Positions 35,901 to 45,936 of a DNA stretch of 64,000 bases are shown piece after piece (within the stretch, counting starts at the first letter, position 1; each line of letters begins with the position of its first letter). The DNA comes from Pseudomonas asgharzadehiana. Its GTDB lineage: Bacteria; Pseudomonadota; Gammaproteobacteria; Pseudomonadales; Pseudomonadaceae. A model generated the notes under the pieces. The model had not been told where the DNA came from. It did not search any database and worked only from the letters and a program-made list of their open reading frames with translations. The position numbers and the translations under genes were made by a program. The stretch spans positions 1,054,001-1,118,000 of the forward strand of contig NZ_CP077079.1 in the NCBI RefSeq assembly GCF_019139815.1, in the 5' to 3' direction.

Positions 35901-36617
35901 TTAAGACGCGCGTACTCCGCGCTCCAGCCAGAGGCGGCTGGCCATGGTCACCAAACCGTCGAGCAGCAATGCCAGCAATGCGGTGCACGCGGCGCCGAGC
36001 AGCAGTTGCGGCTGATTGTTCAGGGCGATGCCGGGGAAGATCAGGCTGCCCAGGCTGTTGGCGCCAATCAGGAAGGCCAGCGGCGCGGTGCCGACGTTAA
36101 TCGCCAGGGCCACGCGCACACCGCCGATGATGATCGGCACCGCGTTGGGCAACTCCACGCGAAACAGCACCTGGCGCGGCGTCATGCCGATGCCGGTGGC
36201 GGCTTCCTTGAGCGAACCTTGAACGTTTTTCAGGCCTTCGTAGGTGTTGCGCACGATGGGCAGCAGGGAGGCAAGGAACAGCGCGAAGATGGCCGGGCCA
36301 CTGCCGATGCCAAGGACGCCGAGAGCGATGGCCAGTACGGCCAGGGGAGGGACGGTATTACCGATGTTGAAGATCTGCATGAAGCGTTCTGCGCGCCCGA
36401 CCATGTTCGGTCGGCTGAGCAGGATACCGGCGGGGATGCCCACAACGAGGGCCGCCAGCATGGAGGCTAGAACGAGGATCAAATGTGCTTGCAGGTAAAA
36501 CAACAAATCGTCGCGGTACAGTTCGATCGTGTTGATGCCGATCCAGTGGACCAGCAGGGCCAGGAGCGCGACGACAACCGCGCCTCCTATAAGCCCTTTG
36601 CCATAGCGAATAGCCAC
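35901..36617 (-). CDS. opuCD: Osmoprotectant ABC transporter permease (OpuCD-like)
   Basis: First gene of the operon; a permease of 238 residues with about six helices and the coupling loop YEGLKNVQGSLKEAATGIGMTPRQVLFRVELPNAVP. The start is a GTG at 36617, because AGGAG lies seven bases upstream and the protein then begins VAIRYGKGLIGGAVV just before the first helix. Longer in-frame starts up to 36824 cover a probable leader rather than coding sequence. The binding protein gene follows after 20 bases. The 330-base gap to prfC holds palindromes that may be operators. Confidence 0.9.
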   Translation of the reverse strand: MAIRYGKGLIGGAVVVALLALLVHWIGINTIELYRDDLLFYLQAHLILVLASMLAALVVGIPAGILLSRPNMVGRAERFMQIFNIGNTVPPLAVLAIALGVLGIGSGPAIFALFLASLLPIVRNTYEGLKNVQGSLKEAATGIGMTPRQVLFRVELPNAVPIIIGGVRVALAINVGTAPLAFLIGANSLGSLIFPGIALNNQPQLLLGAACTALLALLLDGLVTMASRLWLERGVRAS

Positions 36618-36810
36618 AGGCGGACTCCTTTTTTCTTTTGTCGGCGAACACATTCTCCGGCGGCAATGCCATTGCTGGCTGCCTTTGAGTGTGGTCGCGA
36701 AAAGCAGCTCGTCGATACCGGCAACGCGGTATGTATCGAGCCATGAGCGCAGCCTCGTAAGGCTAACTTGCTGATTTTTCAGCCCCTGTTCCGAGTGCGG
36801 TAGCAGGGGA

Positions 36811-36836
36811 GTGGACGTCTCCACCTTTTAAAAGGT
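36811..36836. promoter_or_regulatory. Two adjacent palindromes upstream of the opuC operon
   Basis: GTGGACGTCTCCAC (36811-36824) and ACCTTTTAAAAGGT (36823-36836) are each perfect or nearly perfect 14-bp palindromes sharing two bases. They lie about 200 bases upstream of opuCD and about 110 upstream of prfC, within the 330-base divergent gap. Operator sites are likely; the binding protein is unknown. Confidence 0.4.
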
Positions 36837-36903
36837 TCCACACTTGGGCGCATTTAGCCACCCCTGATGGGCCCAACGGTGGTCCGTGCCCTCGCGTTTG
36901 CGC

Positions 36904-36909
36904 TATACT
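36904..36909 (+). promoter_or_regulatory. Candidate -10 element of prfC
   Basis: TATACT at 36904-36909 preceded by GC (GCTATACTC) is close to the consensus -10, 39 bases before the prfC ATG. The -35 region at the right spacing is weak (TGGTCC). Confidence 0.4.
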
Positions 36910-36947
36910 CGCCGCCCTTTTTTGACTCACCTGCCAGGCGATTTCCC

Positions 36948-38531
<1,584 letters not shown>

Positions 38532-38550
38532 TTCCTGAGCGCGGCTGAAC

Positions 38551-38586
38551 AAAAAAGTGGGAGGGGTGATCCTCTCCCACTTTTTT
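38551..38586. terminator. Terminator of prfC (REP-like palindrome with A and T runs)
   Basis: AAAAAAGTGGGAG pairs with CTCCCACTTTTTT around GGGTGATCCT. The T-run follows the stem on both strands, so it can act in either direction. The GTGGGAGGGG core suggests a REP element recruited as a terminator. Confidence 0.85.
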
Positions 38587-38617
38587 GATCTCCAGCAGCC
38601 ATGGGAATCCGGTAGCT

Positions 38618-38675
38618 AAGTCGCCAAAAAGAAAGCCCCTCCCGCCAGGCTGATGCGCAACCTGATGGGAAGGGC
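38618..38675 (-). terminator. Terminator of the dpp operon
   Basis: On the minus strand AGCCC-TTCCC-ATCAGG pairs with CCTGGC-GGGAGGGGCT and is followed by TTCTTTTTGG. It lies about 60 bases downstream of the dppF stop and points the right way. Confidence 0.65.
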
Positions 38676-38691
38676 TGTAAAACTCAAGAGA

Positions 38692-38722
38692 GGCTCTGGA
38701 TTGAAAACCCAGAGCCTTTTTT
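38692..38722 (+). terminator. Intrinsic terminator, plus-strand orientation
   Basis: GGCTCTGG (38692-38699) pairs with CCAGAGCC (38709-38716), loop ATTGAAAAC, followed by six T. No annotated plus-strand gene needs it, since prfC already ends at a terminator 110 bases earlier; it could end a small RNA from the intervening stretch or catch read-through. Confidence 0.7.
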
Positions 38723-38729
38723 GTGGCGG

Positions 38730-39701
38730 TCAGGCCACAAACTGCTCCGCGTAGTGGCAAGCCACCTGGCGGTTGTCCAAGGCGCGCAGTTGCGGCTCCT
38801 CGGTGCTGCAGCGTGCCGTCGCATACGGGCAGCGCTTGTGGAAAGCACAGCCGGACGGCGGGTTCAGTGGGTTGGGCAACTCGCCGACGATTTTGATCTT
38901 CGGCTTGTTCGGGTCCGGGTGGATGGTCGGTGTGGCCGACAGCAGCGCCTGGGTGTAGGGGTGCAGCGGGCGGGCGTAGATATCTTGCTTGGGGCCCACC
39001 TCAACCGGGCGACCGAGGTACATCACCATCACGTCATCGGCCACGTGTTGCACCACCGCCAGGTTGTGCGAGATGAACACGTAGGCGGTGTTGAACTCCT
39101 GTTGCAGGTCCATGAACAGGTTGAGCACCTGGGCCTGGATCGACACGTCCAGGGCCGAGGTCGGTTCATCCGCCACCAGCACTTTGGGTTGCAGCATCAT
39201 TGCGCGGGCGAGGGCGATGCGTTGGCGCTGGCCACCCGAGAACATGTGCGGGTAGCGCTGATAATGCTCGGGGCGCAGGCCCACCTGCTTCATCATCGCC
39301 TGCACTTTCTCGCGGCGTTCGGCGGCGGACAGGTTGGTATTGATCAACAGCGGCTCGCCGAGTTGATCGCCGACCTTCTGGCGCGGGTTCAACGACGCGT
39401 AGGGGCTCTGGAACACCATCTGCACGTCTTTGCGCAATTGCTTGCGCTGGGCCTTGTCGGCGCCGGCGACTTCCTGGCCGGCGATTTTCAGCGAGCCTGA
39501 AGACGGCTCTTCGATCAGCGTCAGCGCACGGGCCAGGGTGGATTTGCCGCAGCCCGACTCGCCGACCACGGCAAGGGTCTTGCCGGCTTCGAGTTCAAAT
39601 GACACACCATTAAGCGCGCGTACCAACGCATGGCCCTTGAACAGGCCACGGGACACTTCGTAGTGACGGGTAAGGTCGCGGGCGGTAAGAACGACGGCCA
39701 T
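38730..39701 (-). CDS. dppF: Dipeptide ABC transporter ATP-binding protein DppF
   Basis: ATPase of 323 residues: Walker A GESGCGKSTLARAL (near residue 46), signature FSGGQRQRIALARAMML, Walker B VLVADEPTSALDVS. The C-terminal oligopeptide-transporter extension with cysteines (SGCAFHKRCPYATARC) is the conserved iron-sulfur-type motif of Opp/Dpp ATPases. It overlaps the dppD stop by one base. It completes dppBCDF and energises peptide import together with DppD. Confidence 0.95.
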   Translation of the reverse strand: MAVVLTARDLTRHYEVSRGLFKGHALVRALNGVSFELEAGKTLAVVGESGCGKSTLARALTLIEEPSSGSLKIAGQEVAGADKAQRKQLRKDVQMVFQSPYASLNPRQKVGDQLGEPLLINTNLSAAERREKVQAMMKQVGLRPEHYQRYPHMFSGGQRQRIALARAMMLQPKVLVADEPTSALDVSIQAQVLNLFMDLQQEFNTAYVFISHNLAVVQHVADDVMVMYLGRPVEVGPKQDIYARPLHPYTQALLSATPTIHPDPNKPKIKIVGELPNPLNPPSGCAFHKRCPYATARCSTEEPQLRALDNRQVACHYAEQFVA

Positions 39702-40669
39702 TACGCCACCTCCTGGTTCAAGGGGTAGAAGCAGCGCGCAAGGCTGTTGCTTTTCGGATCAAGGCCGGGGCGCTGGGTGCGGCAGTTTTCCTGCACATAC
39801 GGGCAACGCGGCGACAACAGGCAGCCCTGCGGGCGGTCGTAACGGCCGGGCACGATGCCGGGCAACGTGGCCAGGCGTGTCGCGCCGAGGCTGTGCTCGG
39901 GGATCGCCTTGAGCAACGCTTCGCTGTACGGGTGCGCCGGAATGTCGAACAGTTGCGGTACCTGGCCGACTTCCACCGCTTGGCCGGCGTACATCACGCA
40001 CACGCGCTGGGCGGTTTCCGCGACGACCGCAAGGTCGTGGGTGATCAGCACCAGGCCCATGTTCTGCTCTTTTTGCAGGGCCAGCAGCAGGTCCATGATC
40101 TGCGCTTGAATCGTCACGTCCAACGCTGTGGTCGGTTCGTCGGCGATCAATAGCTTCGGCTCGCCGGCAATCGCCATGGCAATGGCCACGCGTTGGCTCA
40201 TACCACCGGACAGTTGGTGCGGGTAGGCGTCCATGCGGCTGGCGGCGCCCGGTATTTCGACTTTTTCCAGCAGTTCGATGGCGCGCTTGCGGGCTTGCTT
40301 GCCGGACATCTTCAGGTGCAGGCGCAACACTTCTTCAATCTGGAAACCCACGGTGTAGCTGGGGTTCAGCGCGGTCATCGGGTCCTGGAACACCATCGCC
40401 AGGTCTTTGCCGACGATCTGGCGGCGCTGGCGGTTGCTCAGCTTGAGCATGTCCTTGCCGTCGAAGGTCAGCGCATCGGCGGTGACGATGCCGGGGTGCT
40501 CGATCAGGCCCATCAGCGCCATCATGGTCACGGACTTACCCGAACCCGACTCGCCAACGATGGCCAGGACTTCGCCTTTGTCGACCGACAGGTCGAGGCC
40601 ATCGACCACCGGCACGGCGGTTTTGTCGCCGAAGCGCACATTGAGATTCTTGATTTCTAACAGTGACAT
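39701..40669 (-). CDS. dppD: Dipeptide ABC transporter ATP-binding protein DppD
   Basis: ATPase of 322 residues: Walker [15 protein letters not shown], signature [15 protein letters not shown], Walker [15 protein letters not shown], and the Cys-rich C-terminal segment ([15 protein letters not shown]). The ATG at 40669 gives the conserved start [16 protein letters not shown], with GGAG-like bases upstream. Ten bases separate it from dppC and one base overlaps dppF. It forms the second half of the heterodimeric ATPase. Confidence 0.95.
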   Translation of the reverse strand: MSLLEIKNLNVRFGDKTAVPVVDGLDLSVDKGEVLAIVGESGSGKSVTMMALMGLIEHPGIVTADALTFDGKDMLKLSNRQRRQIVGKDLAMVFQDPMTALNPSYTVGFQIEEVLRLHLKMSGKQARKRAIELLEKVEIPGAASRMDAYPHQLSGGMSQRVAIAMAIAGEPKLLIADEPTTALDVTIQAQIMDLLLALQKEQNMGLVLITHDLAVVAETAQRVCVMYAGQAVEVGQVPQLFDIPAHPYSEALLKAIPEHSLGATRLATLPGIVPGRYDRPQGCLLSPRCPYVQENCRTQRPGLDPKSNSLARCFYPLNQEVA

Positions 40670-40679
40670 GGGAATCTCC

Positions 40680-41597
40680 TCAGGCGGCGTTCTTGAGTTT
40701 CGGGTCCAGCGCATCGCGCAGGCCGTCACCCATCAAGTTGATTGCCAGCACGCTGAGCAAAATAGTCAAACCAGGCAGGCTCACCACCCACCAGGCGCGT
40801 TCGATGTAGTCACGGGCCGAGGCCAGCATGGTGCCCCACTCAGGCGTTGGCGGTTGTACGCCCAGGCCAAGGAAGCCCAGCGCCGCGGCGTCGAGGATCG
40901 CCGAGGAGAAGCTCAAGGTGGCCTGTACGATCAGCGGCGCCATGCAGTTGGGCAACACGGTGATGAACATCAGGCGCGGCAGGCCGGCACCGGCGAGGCG
41001 CGCGGCGGTCACGTAGTCGCGGTTCAGTTCGCCCATCACGGCCGCGCGGGTCAGGCGCACATAGGACGGCAACGACACGATCGCGATGGCGATCACGGTG
41101 TTGATCAGGCCAGGGCCGAGGATCGCGACGATGGCCACGGCCAGCAGCAGCGACGGCAGGGCCAGCATGATGTCCATCAGACGCATGATGGTCGGGCCGA
41201 GCAGGCGCGGGAAGAACCCGGCGAACAGGCCTAACAGAATGCCCGGGATCAACGACATCACTACCGATGACAAACCGATCAGCAGCGACAGGCGCGAGCC
41301 CTGGATCAGGCGCGAGAGCAGGTCGCGGCCCAGTTCGTCGGTGCCGAGCAGGAACTGGATCTGCCCGCCTTCGAGCCACGACGGCGGGGTGAGCAGGAAG
41401 TCGCGGTACTGCTCGCTCGGGTTATGCGGTGCCACCCATGGCGCGAAGATCGCGCAGAACACGATTAGCAGCATGAACAGCAGGCCGGCAACCGCGCCTT
41501 TGTTCTTGGAGAAGGCTTGCCAGAATTCTTTGTACGGGGACGGGTACAGCAGGCTTTGATCGACTGCCGACGCTTGTGTAGGTGTGGTCATGGTCAT
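40680..41597 (-). CDS. dppC: Dipeptide ABC transporter permease DppC
   Basis: Inner-membrane permease of 305 residues with six helices. The first helix ([23 protein letters not shown]) follows the usual OppC_N cytoplasmic segment [15 protein letters not shown], and the EAA loop is [28 protein letters not shown]. Start at 41597 (an ATG six bases downstream is possible). Four bases separate it from dppB, ten from dppD. It forms the pore with DppB. Confidence 0.95.
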   Translation of the reverse strand: MTMTTPTQASAVDQSLLYPSPYKEFWQAFSKNKGAVAGLLFMLLIVFCAIFAPWVAPHNPSEQYRDFLLTPPSWLEGGQIQFLLGTDELGRDLLSRLIQGSRLSLLIGLSSVVMSLIPGILLGLFAGFFPRLLGPTIMRLMDIMLALPSLLLAVAIVAILGPGLINTVIAIAIVSLPSYVRLTRAAVMGELNRDYVTAARLAGAGLPRLMFITVLPNCMAPLIVQATLSFSSAILDAAALGFLGLGVQPPTPEWGTMLASARDYIERAWWVVSLPGLTILLSVLAINLMGDGLRDALDPKLKNAA

Positions 41598-41601
41598 GAT
41601 C

Positions 41602-42612
41602 TCAGCGCTGATGACGGATGCGTGGGTTGGCGAAGCCGTAGAGGATATCCACCACGAAGTTCACCAGGATCACCAGGCAGGCGATCAGCAGAATGCCGTT
41701 TTGCACCACCGGGTAGTCCCGCGCGCCAATGGCTTCGATCAGCCATTTGCCGATGCCGGGCCACGAGAAGATCGTTTCGGTCAGTACCGCACCTGCCAGC
41801 AGGGTGCCGACTTGCAGGCCGACCACGGTGAGCACCGGGATCAGCGCGTTGCGCAGGCCGTGTACGAACACCACGCGTGCCGGCGAAAGGCCCTTGGCCT
41901 TGGCGGTGCGGATGTAGTCTTCGCGCAGCACTTCGAGCATCGACGAACGGGTCATCCGCGCGATCACCGCCAACGGGATGGTGCCGAGCACGATGGCCGG
42001 CAGGATCAAGTGATGCAGGGCGTCGAAGAACGCGTCCGGCTCGTCAGCCAGCAGCGTGTCGATGAGCATGAAGCCGGTGCGCGGCTCGATGTCGTAGAGC
42101 AGGTCGATCCGCCCGGAAACCGGGGTCCAGCCCAGGCTCACCGAGAAGAACATGATCAGGATCAGGCCCCACCAGAAGATCGGCATCGAATAGCCCGCCA
42201 GGGAGATGCCCATCACCCCATGGTCGAACAGCGATCCTCGTTTCAATGCCGCGATCACCCCGGCCAACAGGCCCAGGATGCCGGCGAACAACAGGGCGGC
42301 CATGGACAGTTCCAGGGTCGCGGGGAAGAGGGCGGTGAACTCGCTCCATACGCTGGTGCGCGTGCGCAGCGATTCGCCAAGGTCGCCTTGGGCGAGCTTG
42401 CCGACGTAATCCAGGTACTGCGCATACAACGGCTTGTTAAGGCCAAGGCGTTCCATTGCCTGTGCGTGCATCTCGGGGTCGACGCGCCGCTCGCCCATCA
42501 TGACTTCGACGGGGTCGCCAGGGATCATGCGTATCAACGCAAACGTGAGCAACGTGATGCCGAAAAACGTGGGGATCAATAACCCCAATCGGCGCGCAAT
42601 AAAACTAAACAT
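41602..42612 (-). CDS. dppB: Dipeptide ABC transporter permease DppB
   Basis: Inner-membrane permease of 336 residues, six helices. N-terminus MFSFIARRLGLLIPTFFGIT is the typical DppB start, followed by FALIRMIPGDPVEVMMG. EAA loop: DYIRTAKAKGLSPARVVFVHGLRNALIPVLTVVG. The frame is open to 42654 but the ATG at 42612 matches the family length. It lies 76 bases downstream of a binding-protein gene and starts the pore-ATPase block dppBCDF. Confidence 0.95.
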   Translation of the reverse strand: MFSFIARRLGLLIPTFFGITLLTFALIRMIPGDPVEVMMGERRVDPEMHAQAMERLGLNKPLYAQYLDYVGKLAQGDLGESLRTRTSVWSEFTALFPATLELSMAALLFAGILGLLAGVIAALKRGSLFDHGVMGISLAGYSMPIFWWGLILIMFFSVSLGWTPVSGRIDLLYDIEPRTGFMLIDTLLADEPDAFFDALHHLILPAIVLGTIPLAVIARMTRSSMLEVLREDYIRTAKAKGLSPARVVFVHGLRNALIPVLTVVGLQVGTLLAGAVLTETIFSWPGIGKWLIEAIGARDYPVVQNGILLIACLVILVNFVVDILYGFANPRIRHQR

Positions 42613-42688
42613 CTTGGTGTGTACCTCAATCAGCCGGTTAGGCAGGTCCGGCACCGTCCCTGTGGGCGGTGCCGAGCGTTTTTCTTAT

Positions 42689-44287
42689 TTACTTCACCTG
42701 GGTAGTGGCGAAGTTATTGGTGGTCAGAGGGCTTTGGGTATACCCCTCGACGTTTTTACGCATGGCGGTAAACATTTTCGGGTAGGCCATGGGGATCCAG
42801 GGTTGGTCCTTGGCGAAAACGTCCAGTGCTTGTTGATAGAGTGCGGCGCGTTCCTGGGGTTCAGCGTCGGCGCGGGCCTTGTCGATCAAGGCCTGAAACT
42901 CTTTGTTACACCAACGGGCGTAGTTTTCGCCGTTTTTGGCGGCGTCGCAACTCAGGTTCGGCGTGAGGAAGTTGTCCGGGTCGCCGTTATCACCGGCCCA
43001 ACCGGCCGAGACCATGTCGTGCTCGCCGGCTTTGGCACGCTTGAGCATTTCGCCCCATTCCATGACCTTGATATTCACTTTCAGGCCGATCTGCGCCAGG
43101 TCCGCCTGCATGCGCTGGGCGCCGAGCAGCGGGTTGGGGTTGGTCGGCCCACCGCCGTTACGGGTGAACAGGGTGAACTCGGTGCCTTCCGGTACGCCGG
43201 CTTCCTTGAGCAGGGCACGGGCCTTAGCGAGGTCGCGCTCGGGGTTTTTCAGCTTGTCGCTGAAGCCCAGCAGGGTCGGTGGGTACGGGCCGGTGGCGTC
43301 GACGGCGTTGCCTTTGCCATACAGCGATTCGTTGTAGCCCTTTTTATCGAACGCGATGTTGATCGCGTGGCGCACCCGCGCGTCGCTCATGTACTTGTGG
43401 GTGGTGTTCAACGCGGTGTACGCGGTGGTCATTGCGGCCAGTTCATCGACTTTCAGGTTCGGGTCTTTCTTGATGCTCGGAATGTCATCCGGCTTGGGAT
43501 ACAGCGCGACCTGGCACTCGTTGGCCTTGAGCTTCTGCAGGCGCACGTTGTTGTCGGTGGTGATCGCCAGGATCAGCGGATCGGCCGGCGGCTTGCCACG
43601 GAAGTACTCCGGGTTGGCCTTGAAGCGCACCTGGGCGTCCTTGGCGTAGCGGATGAAGATAAACGGCCCGGTGCCGACCGGCTTGGCGTTCAGGTCATCG
43701 GTCTTGCCGGACTTGAGCAATTGGTCGGCGTATTCGGCGGAGTGGATCGAGGAGAACGCCATGGCCAAGTCGGCCAAAAACGGTGCTTCAGGACGGGTCA
43801 GGGTAAAGACGACGGTGTGATCGTCGGTCTTCTCCACGCTTTTGAGCAGTTCCTTGAAGCCCATGCTTTCAAAGTACGGGTAGCCCACGTTGGACTTGTT
43901 GTGCCACGGATGTTTCGGGTCCAGCTGGCGCTGGAAGCTCCAAAGCACGTCGTCGGCATTCAGGTTGCGCGTGGGTTTGAAGTAGTCGGTGGTGTGGAAC
44001 TTGATGTCGTCACGCAGGTGGAAGGTGTAGGTCAGCCCATCGGCGCTGATCTCTGGCAGGTCTTTGGCCAGCGCGGGGACCACTTCGGTGGTGCCGGGCT
44101 TGAAGTCCACCAGGCGGTTGAACATGGTTTCGGCGGCGGCGTCAGCGGTCACGGCCGTGGTGTAAAGAACCGGGTCAAAACCTTCCGGGCTGGCTTCGGT
44201 GCAGACCACCAGTGGTTTGGCCGAAACGCCAATCGCCACGCTCAACAGCGCGGCAGCCATGGCGGCTTGTAGCGGGAGCATTTTCAT
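42689..44287 (-). CDS. dppA: Peptide ABC transporter substrate-binding protein (DppA paralogue 4)
   Basis: Periplasmic binding protein of 532 residues (SBP family 5). Signal peptide MKMLPLQAAMAAALLSVAIGVSA, then KPLVVCTEASPEGFDPVLYTT, the conserved start of DppA-type proteins. Two lobes joined by a hinge; the family motif FHLRDDIKFHTTDYFKPTRNLNADDV is present near residues 85-115. Positionally equal to DppA4 (PA4502) just upstream of dppBCDF. It differs from the other three paralogues (EASPEGFD instead of EGSPAGFD or EASPAGFD), so its ligand range is probably different. Confidence 0.9.
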   Translation of the reverse strand: MKMLPLQAAMAAALLSVAIGVSAKPLVVCTEASPEGFDPVLYTTAVTADAAAETMFNRLVDFKPGTTEVVPALAKDLPEISADGLTYTFHLRDDIKFHTTDYFKPTRNLNADDVLWSFQRQLDPKHPWHNKSNVGYPYFESMGFKELLKSVEKTDDHTVVFTLTRPEAPFLADLAMAFSSIHSAEYADQLLKSGKTDDLNAKPVGTGPFIFIRYAKDAQVRFKANPEYFRGKPPADPLILAITTDNNVRLQKLKANECQVALYPKPDDIPSIKKDPNLKVDELAAMTTAYTALNTTHKYMSDARVRHAINIAFDKKGYNESLYGKGNAVDATGPYPPTLLGFSDKLKNPERDLAKARALLKEAGVPEGTEFTLFTRNGGGPTNPNPLLGAQRMQADLAQIGLKVNIKVMEWGEMLKRAKAGEHDMVSAGWAGDNGDPDNFLTPNLSCDAAKNGENYARWCNKEFQALIDKARADAEPQERAALYQQALDVFAKDQPWIPMAYPKMFTAMRKNVEGYTQSPLTTNNFATTQVK

Positions 44288-44326
44288 TCGGAACCCTCTG
44301 CAATCGATGGGACCAGTAAAACGTAG

Positions 44327-44353
44327 ACGGCGGGCTCGTCCTGAGCCCGCCGT
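44327..44353. terminator. Hairpin downstream of the opdP-like porin gene
   Basis: ACGGCGGGCTC (44327-44337) pairs with GAGCCCGCCGT (44343-44353), loop GTCCT. The 11-bp GC-rich stem lies between the porin stop and the next binding-protein gene. It could end part of the transcripts or protect the porin mRNA. No long T-run. Confidence 0.6.
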
Positions 44354-44367
44354 TTACCTGGCGCTAA

Positions 44368-45765
44368 TTAAAGAATTTTAAATGGGATGGTGGTGACCAG
44401 ACGGAACTCTTTGATGTTGCCGTCAGCCTGTTGAGCGCTGCCACGGTGTTCGACGTAGGTGGCACGAATCGCGGTGGCCTTGAGTGGCCCGCTCTGCACG
44501 GCGTACGCCGCGCCTACACCGTATTCCTGGTGTTTCTCGCCATCCATCAAACGCAAGTCGCTGCGCGACTTGCCAGCTTCGCCGTAGGCGGTGCCGGTGT
44601 AGTGAGTACCGTCGATGCCCCAGCCGCGTGCCGAGTAGACGTTGAACTTCAGGCCAGGCACGCCGTATTCGGCCATGTTGATGGCGTAGGCCACCTGGAA
44701 CGACTTCTCGTTCGGGCTGTTGAAGTCGGACGTCAGGGAGTTGGCCAGGTAGATGCCGTTGGTTTCGTGCAGGTAGTCGAAGTACTCGTCACCGTTCACT
44801 TCCTGGTATGCGAAGGTCAGGCTGTGAGCCTGGTGAGTCAGTCCCAGGGACAACGAGTAGGTATCGTTGTCGATGTCGCCCATCTTCTTGCTGCCGGTGT
44901 CGGTGGTCTTGTAGTAGTTCAGGCCGGTGGTCAGTGCCAGGGTCTGTGCATCACCCAGTTCGTGGGTGGCGCCGAAGTAGTACTGGTTCCAGAAGTCTTC
45001 GACGTTGGCCGCGAACACGCTGGTTTTCAGGCTCTTGAACGGCTGGTAGTTGAAGCCCAGGGTCTTGACCTTGTCGGTTGTCTGGCCATTGCCGTATTCG
45101 GAGCTGAATTTCGACAGGCTCTGTTCGGTACGCGGCGAAACGCGATCGAAAATGCCGCCCTGGAACGACAGGTTGCTGAACTCTTCGCTGTTGAAGCTCA
45201 CACCCTGGAAGCTGGAAGGCAGCGCACGGTTGCCGATGGTGTCGACGATGCCGCTGCTGAAGTTCTGGCGACCGGCGGTCAGGGTGGTGTTGGACACGCG
45301 GAACTGCATGTTGGCCAGGCCCAGTTTGCTCCACTGATCGACTGCATCGCCGTCCGAGCCGGCCAGGGTGCGGTTGGAACCGCCCTTGATATCACGCTTG
45401 CTGCGATCCAGAACCAGCGCGTTGTACAGCGCCACTTCGGTCTTCACGCCCACGGTGCCTTGGGTGAAACCCGAGCTGGCGTTGAGGATCGTGCCTTGTA
45501 CCCAGTTGGTACGGTTGCGGTCGGTTTCAGTCTTGCCGTGTTTTGTGTACGAGAAGGTGCCGCCACGGTATTTGCTTTCGTGGGAGTACCAGTTACGTGT
45601 GGTGCCGCCCAGGGTGAAGTCTTCGATAAAGCCCTTGGCCTCGCTTTGCGCGCTGGTGCCGGCCAGCGTGGTAGGCACGAAGTCCTGGCTGGCGGGTTCG
45701 GCATAGGCGGTGGCCGTGATGCTGCTGATGGCCAGGGCCAGAAGCGCTTTGCTGCTCAGTTTCAT
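44368..45765 (-). CDS. opdP: OprD-family outer-membrane porin (OpdP-like)
   Basis: A 465-residue, 18-stranded barrel of the OprD family. Signal peptide MKLSSKALLALAISSITATAYA; mature protein begins EPASQDFVP. Typical OprD features include GFIEDFTLGGTTRNWYSHES, LTAGRQNFSSGIVD, and the C-terminal strand ending RLVTTIPFKIL. Its place inside the dpp cluster matches OpdP (PA4501), a porin for glycine-glutamate dipeptides that also admits carbapenems in P. aeruginosa. It probably supplies the outer-membrane step for dipeptide uptake here. A hairpin follows the stop. Confidence 0.88.
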   Translation of the reverse strand: MKLSSKALLALAISSITATAYAEPASQDFVPTTLAGTSAQSEAKGFIEDFTLGGTTRNWYSHESKYRGGTFSYTKHGKTETDRNRTNWVQGTILNASSGFTQGTVGVKTEVALYNALVLDRSKRDIKGGSNRTLAGSDGDAVDQWSKLGLANMQFRVSNTTLTAGRQNFSSGIVDTIGNRALPSSFQGVSFNSEEFSNLSFQGGIFDRVSPRTEQSLSKFSSEYGNGQTTDKVKTLGFNYQPFKSLKTSVFAANVEDFWNQYYFGATHELGDAQTLALTTGLNYYKTTDTGSKKMGDIDNDTYSLSLGLTHQAHSLTFAYQEVNGDEYFDYLHETNGIYLANSLTSDFNSPNEKSFQVAYAINMAEYGVPGLKFNVYSARGWGIDGTHYTGTAYGEAGKSRSDLRLMDGEKHQEYGVGAAYAVQSGPLKATAIRATYVEHRGSAQQADGNIKEFRLVTTIPFKIL

Positions 45766-45898
45766 GGGTTGAAGCTCCTTTGGTTCTCTTTTTTATGCCG
45801 GTCTTTTTAGGTGGACCGGCTATTGGGTGTGTAACTCGTTCAAGCTATTGCAAACGTTTGCTGTAGGAAAAATCCCAATAAAAGGCTGCACGTTTGCC

Positions 45899-45918
45899 GC
45901 AGAGCCGTTTGGCTCTGC
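45899..45918. terminator. Hairpin downstream of the third binding-protein gene
   Basis: GCAGAGCC and GGCTCTGC form an 8-bp stem around GTTT, 19 bases beyond the stop codon of the binding-protein gene on the minus strand. No clear T-run; termination is likely only partial. Confidence 0.5.
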
Positions 45919-45936
45919 TGTCATCCGGTTATTTTC

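Noticed and set aside
36800..36845. GGAACC...CCACT on the minus strand upstream of opuC as an hrp box
   Set aside because: The spacer is 19 bases, three more than allowed, and the downstream operon is an osmolyte importer.
42434..44272. A 612-codon plus-strand frame opposite a binding-protein gene
   Set aside because: Complement of a clear signal-peptide-bearing SBP gene; similar shadows occur opposite all of the paralogues.
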